A stretch of DNA of 6,024 nucleotides, taken from the NCBI GenBank assembly GCA_937121005.1, contig CAKZKB010000036.1:1-6024 (forward strand), in the 5' to 3' direction. How positions within the stretch are numbered: the first letter of the stretch is position 1; the number at the start of each line of letters is the position of its first letter. Shown here piece after piece: positions 3,146 to 6,024 of the stretch. This stretch comes from an uncultured cyanobacterium (GTDB lineage Bacteria; Cyanobacteriota; Cyanobacteriia; Cyanobacteriales; Geitlerinemataceae). The notes below the pieces were generated by a model. That model worked only from the letters and a program-made list of their open reading frames with translations. It was not told where the DNA came from and made no database searches. The translations under genes and the position numbers were made by a program.

Positions 3146-6024
3146 TCACCCTTTTACTTGCGCTGTCAACCGTTGCAAGCGCCCCATAGTATTGAGTAAC
3201 AGCCCCGTCGTCACCTCCGCATCTTTGCGTAACAGGATTTCAAAACTGTCCGATCCCACTGCGAGAATGCGAATGCGATCGCCTTTGGCAACCACGCTGG
3301 CCGATCGCGTTTGTCGGGTCAAAACGCCCATTTCGCCGATGGTTTCTCCCGCTTTTACGAAGTTGACCACCTTGCGATCGTCCCCTTCGCCCACGATAAC
3401 ATCGGCTTCGCCATCGACCAACAAATAGAGCTCGTCCGACGGTTCCCCCGCCTGACAGACCGTTGCGCCTGCGGCGTAGATCCGCATTTGCGCCTCCTGT
3501 GCCAGTTCCAGCAGGGCCTCCGGGCGTACTGAGGCGAACAGTTCCACCTCCCGCAACAACAGTAACTTATCGAGCGTACCGACGCTTTCGATGGCTTCTA
3601 CGCGCCCCGGATGCCGTTCCCAGCCCACAAGAATGGCCGGTTCTTCGGCAGTTCCGAAGCGGATCGTGTCCCCCGCGTGCAAGGGATGGCGATCGCGCTG
3701 TACCCAACGGTTGTCCAAGCGTACCGCACAGTCGCTCCCCAAGAGGACGATGCTGGCCCCACTGGCATCTAAGTAGATGACGGCGTGGTGTCCGGCCACT
3801 TGCGGATCGGTGAAAACAATATCGTTGGTGGCGTTGCGACCCACTAATACCGCCGACTGCTGGAAGGCGAACTCGCGGGTTTTGCCGCCTTCGGTAACGT
3901 GCAGTACCAAGACTGGGGCCGTTTGCGATCGATCCTCCCGTTCGTTGAGGAGTCGCCGGGCCGTTTCCGTCGTCAGCCAGTGGGGACGATCGCTGGCCAG
4001 CAGTTGCCCGGCCCGTTCGCTGGCCCGGCCGGGGTTGACGCGATCGAGGGCGTACAAAGCGGACGATCGCACCAAGGGATCGAGTTCTTGCAACAAGGCT
4101 TCTAGGGCTTCCACCACCGAAAGTTCGCTAGGGGGCATTTCCGCAGTCGCATCGGATCCCGGTTGTTGCAACCAAGCGACGATCGCTTCTTCAAACCGAG
4201 GCTGCCAAGGGGTGTTTTCCAAATCGCCAGCCAGCAGTTTTTCCACTGCGGTTGGAGCCAAGCGCCCCACAGACCGGGCGATTCGTTCGGCATCGCGATC
4301 GGGGCCGATCGCTTCTAAAATATTGAACAGTTGCTCGACAACAATTTGCTGTTTGTTTTGGATGCCAATGGAGCGCAGCAGGGTAAAAATTGCCCCGTCA
4401 TCGCCTTTTTCTTCTCGTTCTAAAGCGCGATCGCGATCGTTTAAGGCTTGCAATTTATCGAGCAAGACGTTGGCTTTGTCTACCAATTTGTTATTGGTGT
4501 CGGCAATTTGCGCCAGTACGCCTTCTTGTTCTTCAGCAGTAATTCCGTATTCTTGCCGTAGGGCGCGAATTTGTTTGCGGTTGCGCTCCATAGCTTCCAC
4601 TAAAGACATTCCCCGCTCCAAACAATCGAGCAGTTGCAGTTCTAATGCTTCGCAAAAACTCTGCAAGCGCAGTTGATTTTCGCGGCTGCGATGTTTGGTG
4701 GGATCGAGCAAGTCGGGATCTTCGACTCCCAGTTCGGTAATGATATCGAAGTGATCGTCTTCTTTAAGTCCCAATTCGAGGCGAATTTGCTCCAAGCGTT
4801 CGACGCTGGTATCGGCTTGGACGTTGCCCTGTTCGAGCATTTCTCGCAACACGCCTTTATAGATTTGCAGGCTGGTTTCTTTGCTGAAGTTGGGCAGAAT
4901 TTTTGCCAGTACGTACACTTCGTCAGGCTTGAGATCCTCCATCGATCGCCCGTCCAAGAACTTTGAGAAGTTCACCTGCAACTTCCCCAATTGTCGCCTC
5001 AAGCTGCTGGCAATACTTTCGCGGTTGTAGGTATCGGCACTGCGCGATAGCGTCCGATACAGCCATAAGGTACTGACAATGACGACAATGGTGCTAAACA
5101 GGGTTTCAATTGCCGGATGGAAGGTTTTGAGAATCGGGCGACCGCCAAACAGAAAGTAGATATTGAAGACTAGAAAGGTGGAGAGCGCAAAGGTGTGATG
5201 TTGTGCCTGTTGTTGGGAAATAGGGTGTCCGATTTTGCTGCGATAGCGACGATACCATTTTTCAAATCCAAGCAAGATAAAGTAACTGGCGAAAACAAAA
5301 ACGGCGATCGTCAGAGGAACGGCAATAATTTTCGGGATGGGGATGGTATTGCCAGCAATATAAAATCCGGGTGCGAATAGTTCTTCTAGGTGGTTGGTGG
5401 CGTGGTTCCAAACACCGGAATAGTAATAGCCCAGGGTTCCCGAATAGAAGAAATAGTACAGGTAAAATCCTAGCACCAAACCCACGTAGCCGTATTGGGC
5501 AAATTTGCGTCCCGGTTGGTTGAAACTTTCCCAGTAGTTGCGTTCGGCATCGATATCGATACAAGGGGAGTTGCAGCCAACGCAAGCGCTTTTTTCTTTA
5601 CCTTCAGTTGTGGTGGTGCGACACATGGATTGCGTCACTTTTTGACTGGGATCTTCGTGAGCTTTACTGCCTAACAGGGCTCGCGGCCCGGTATACACTG
5701 ATTGTACCGGAGCCATGGGACAAAAATACTGACACCAACTTTTTCCAGCGTAGAGATAGCCGACGGTAATTGCAGCCGCGATCGTCAGCAGTAAAAAGCT
5801 GCCCAAAAAATAGCGATCGGCATTGATAAATAGAATTCGCAGGCACAACCCGACGCACAAAAAGCCAAATTGAAAGTAGAGATGGTTGCGAGCCATCCAC
5901 GAATCTTTAGACATTTTAGCCAGTTCCGATCGCACGGCTCCCGTGCGCGGATTGACTTTTTTCCTCTGTCGCTGCCAACCCATCGCCCTGGGAATTTGCG
6001 AGAGAAAAGATAGGGGACAAATTC
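3146..6024 (-). CDS. Membrane Fe-S (NapH/NosR-like) protein with HEAT-like, FHA and cNMP-binding domains, 5' end outside window
   Basis: This looks like a membrane redox protein coupled to sensory domains; its reaction is unknown. The reading frame stays open to the right edge, reading ICPLSFLSQIPRA before Met (5983), so 958 residues are visible and the true start lies beyond 6024. Counting from that Met: hydrophobic segments near 36-54, 60-79, 164-181, 219-240, 267-280 and 293-309; Cys84 and Cys88-Pro in WCQYFCPM, as in NapH/NosR/CcoG-type polyferredoxins; a second cluster Cys121, Cys134, Cys137, Cys141 (CVGCNSPC). A charged helical region (about 320-530) and a HEAT-like region (about 560-690) follow. 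An FHA domain (about 690-790) has LVGRN and HHA but Ala730 where the conserved Ser is expected. A CAP-type cyclic-nucleotide domain (about 800-940) keeps the phosphate-binding GEMG (Glu884) and Arg893-Ser894-Ala895. The 97-residue Cys4 gene follows. The domain calls are firm; the overall role is inference. Confidence 0.9.
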   Translation of the reverse strand, partial: ICPLSFLSQIPRAMGWQRQRKKVNPRTGAVRSELAKMSKDSWMARNHLYFQFGFLCVGLCLRILFINADRYFLGSFLLLTIAAAITVGYLYAGKSWCQYFCPMAPVQSVYTGPRALLGSKAHEDPSQKVTQSMCRTTTTEGKEKSACVGCNSPCIDIDAERNYWESFNQPGRKFAQYGYVGLVLGFYLYYFFYSGTLGYYYSGVWNHATNHLEELFAPGFYIAGNTIPIPKIIAVPLTIAVFVFASYFILLGFEKWYRRYRSKIGHPISQQQAQHHTFALSTFLVFNIYFLFGGRPILKTFHPAIETLFSTIVVIVSTLWLYRTLSRSADTYNRESIASSLRRQLGKLQVNFSKFLDGRSMEDLKPDEVYVLAKILPNFSKETSLQIYKGVLREMLEQGNVQADTSVERLEQIRLELGLKEDDHFDIITELGVEDPDLLDPTKHRSRENQLRLQSFCEALELQLLDCLERGMSLVEAMERNRKQIRALRQEYGITAEEQEGVLAQIADTNNKLVDKANVLLDKLQALNDRDRALEREEKGDDGAIFTLLRSIGIQNKQQIVVEQLFNILEAIGPDRDAERIARSVGRLAPTAVEKLLAGDLENTPWQPRFEEAIVAWLQQPGSDATAEMPPSELSVVEALEALLQELDPLVRSSALYALDRVNPGRASERAGQLLASDRPHWLTTETARRLLNEREDRSQTAPVLVLHVTEGGKTREFAFQQSAVLVGRNATNDIVFTDPQVAGHHAVIYLDASGASIVLLGSDCAVRLDNRWVQRDRHPLHAGDTIRFGTAEEPAILVGWERHPGRVEAIESVGTLDKLLLLREVELFASVRPEALLELAQEAQMRIYAAGATVCQAGEPSDELYLLVDGEADVIVGEGDDRKVVNFVKAGETIGEMGVLTRQTRSASVVAKGDRIRILAVGSDSFEILLRKDAEVTTGLLLNTMGRLQRLTAQVKG

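Noticed and set aside
3777..4676. A 299-codon open frame on the plus strand
   Set aside because: It lies wholly antisense to the large multidomain gene. Its translation is Ser-, Arg- and Ala-rich with no recognisable domain, as expected from the complement of a GC-rich gene.

Overview
The window is cyanobacterial. It carries about ten copies of the octamer GCGATCGC (HIP1), for example at 219-226, 1359-1366, 1522-1529, 2275-2282, 2513-2520, 3275-3282 and 4427-4434, where chance would give about 0.1. The glucose-6-phosphate isomerase is also of the cyanobacterial type. Species cannot be told from the sequence. All four genes I accept lie on the minus strand, so transcription runs from the right edge to the left.

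Layout, right to left. (1) 6024-3146 holds a large multidomain gene whose 5' end lies outside the window. It encodes a membrane-bound, cysteine-rich iron-sulfur (polyferredoxin, NapH/NosR-like) domain, a long helical and HEAT-like middle, an FHA domain and a C-terminal cyclic-nucleotide-binding domain. (2) After 53 bases comes a 97-residue gene (3092-2799) for a one-helix membrane protein with a four-cysteine tail, probably co-transcribed with it. (3) 2805-1810 is a repeat island. Copies of a REP-like imperfect inverted repeat (arms close to GGTGYGTTAYGCGG / CCGCATAACGCACC) stand on both sides of a REP-associated tyrosine transposase (RAYT) gene (2581-2126). The transposase stops early, right after the DWP motif, where repeat sequence begins. 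(4) 1697-111 is a complete pgi gene with a good Shine-Dalgarno and a possible -10 box. (5) 110-1, downstream of pgi, holds eight head-to-tail heptamers of the STRR type and then a G-rich tract with five G-runs.

How the parts relate. Pgi is a housekeeping glycolysis/pentose-phosphate enzyme and looks unremarkable. The large protein and its small neighbour look like a membrane redox module under cyclic-nucleotide and possibly phosphopeptide control; this is inferred from domains only. The RAYT and its REP cluster form a domesticated mobile system wedged between these operons. Repeat sequence reaches into coding ends: the stop codons of the RAYT, the 97-residue gene and pgi each lie in or beside a repeat.

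The best candidates for a less described system are the Fe-S/FHA/cNMP fusion with its small Cys4 partner, and the longer, about 160-bp composite REP unit beside the truncated RAYT.
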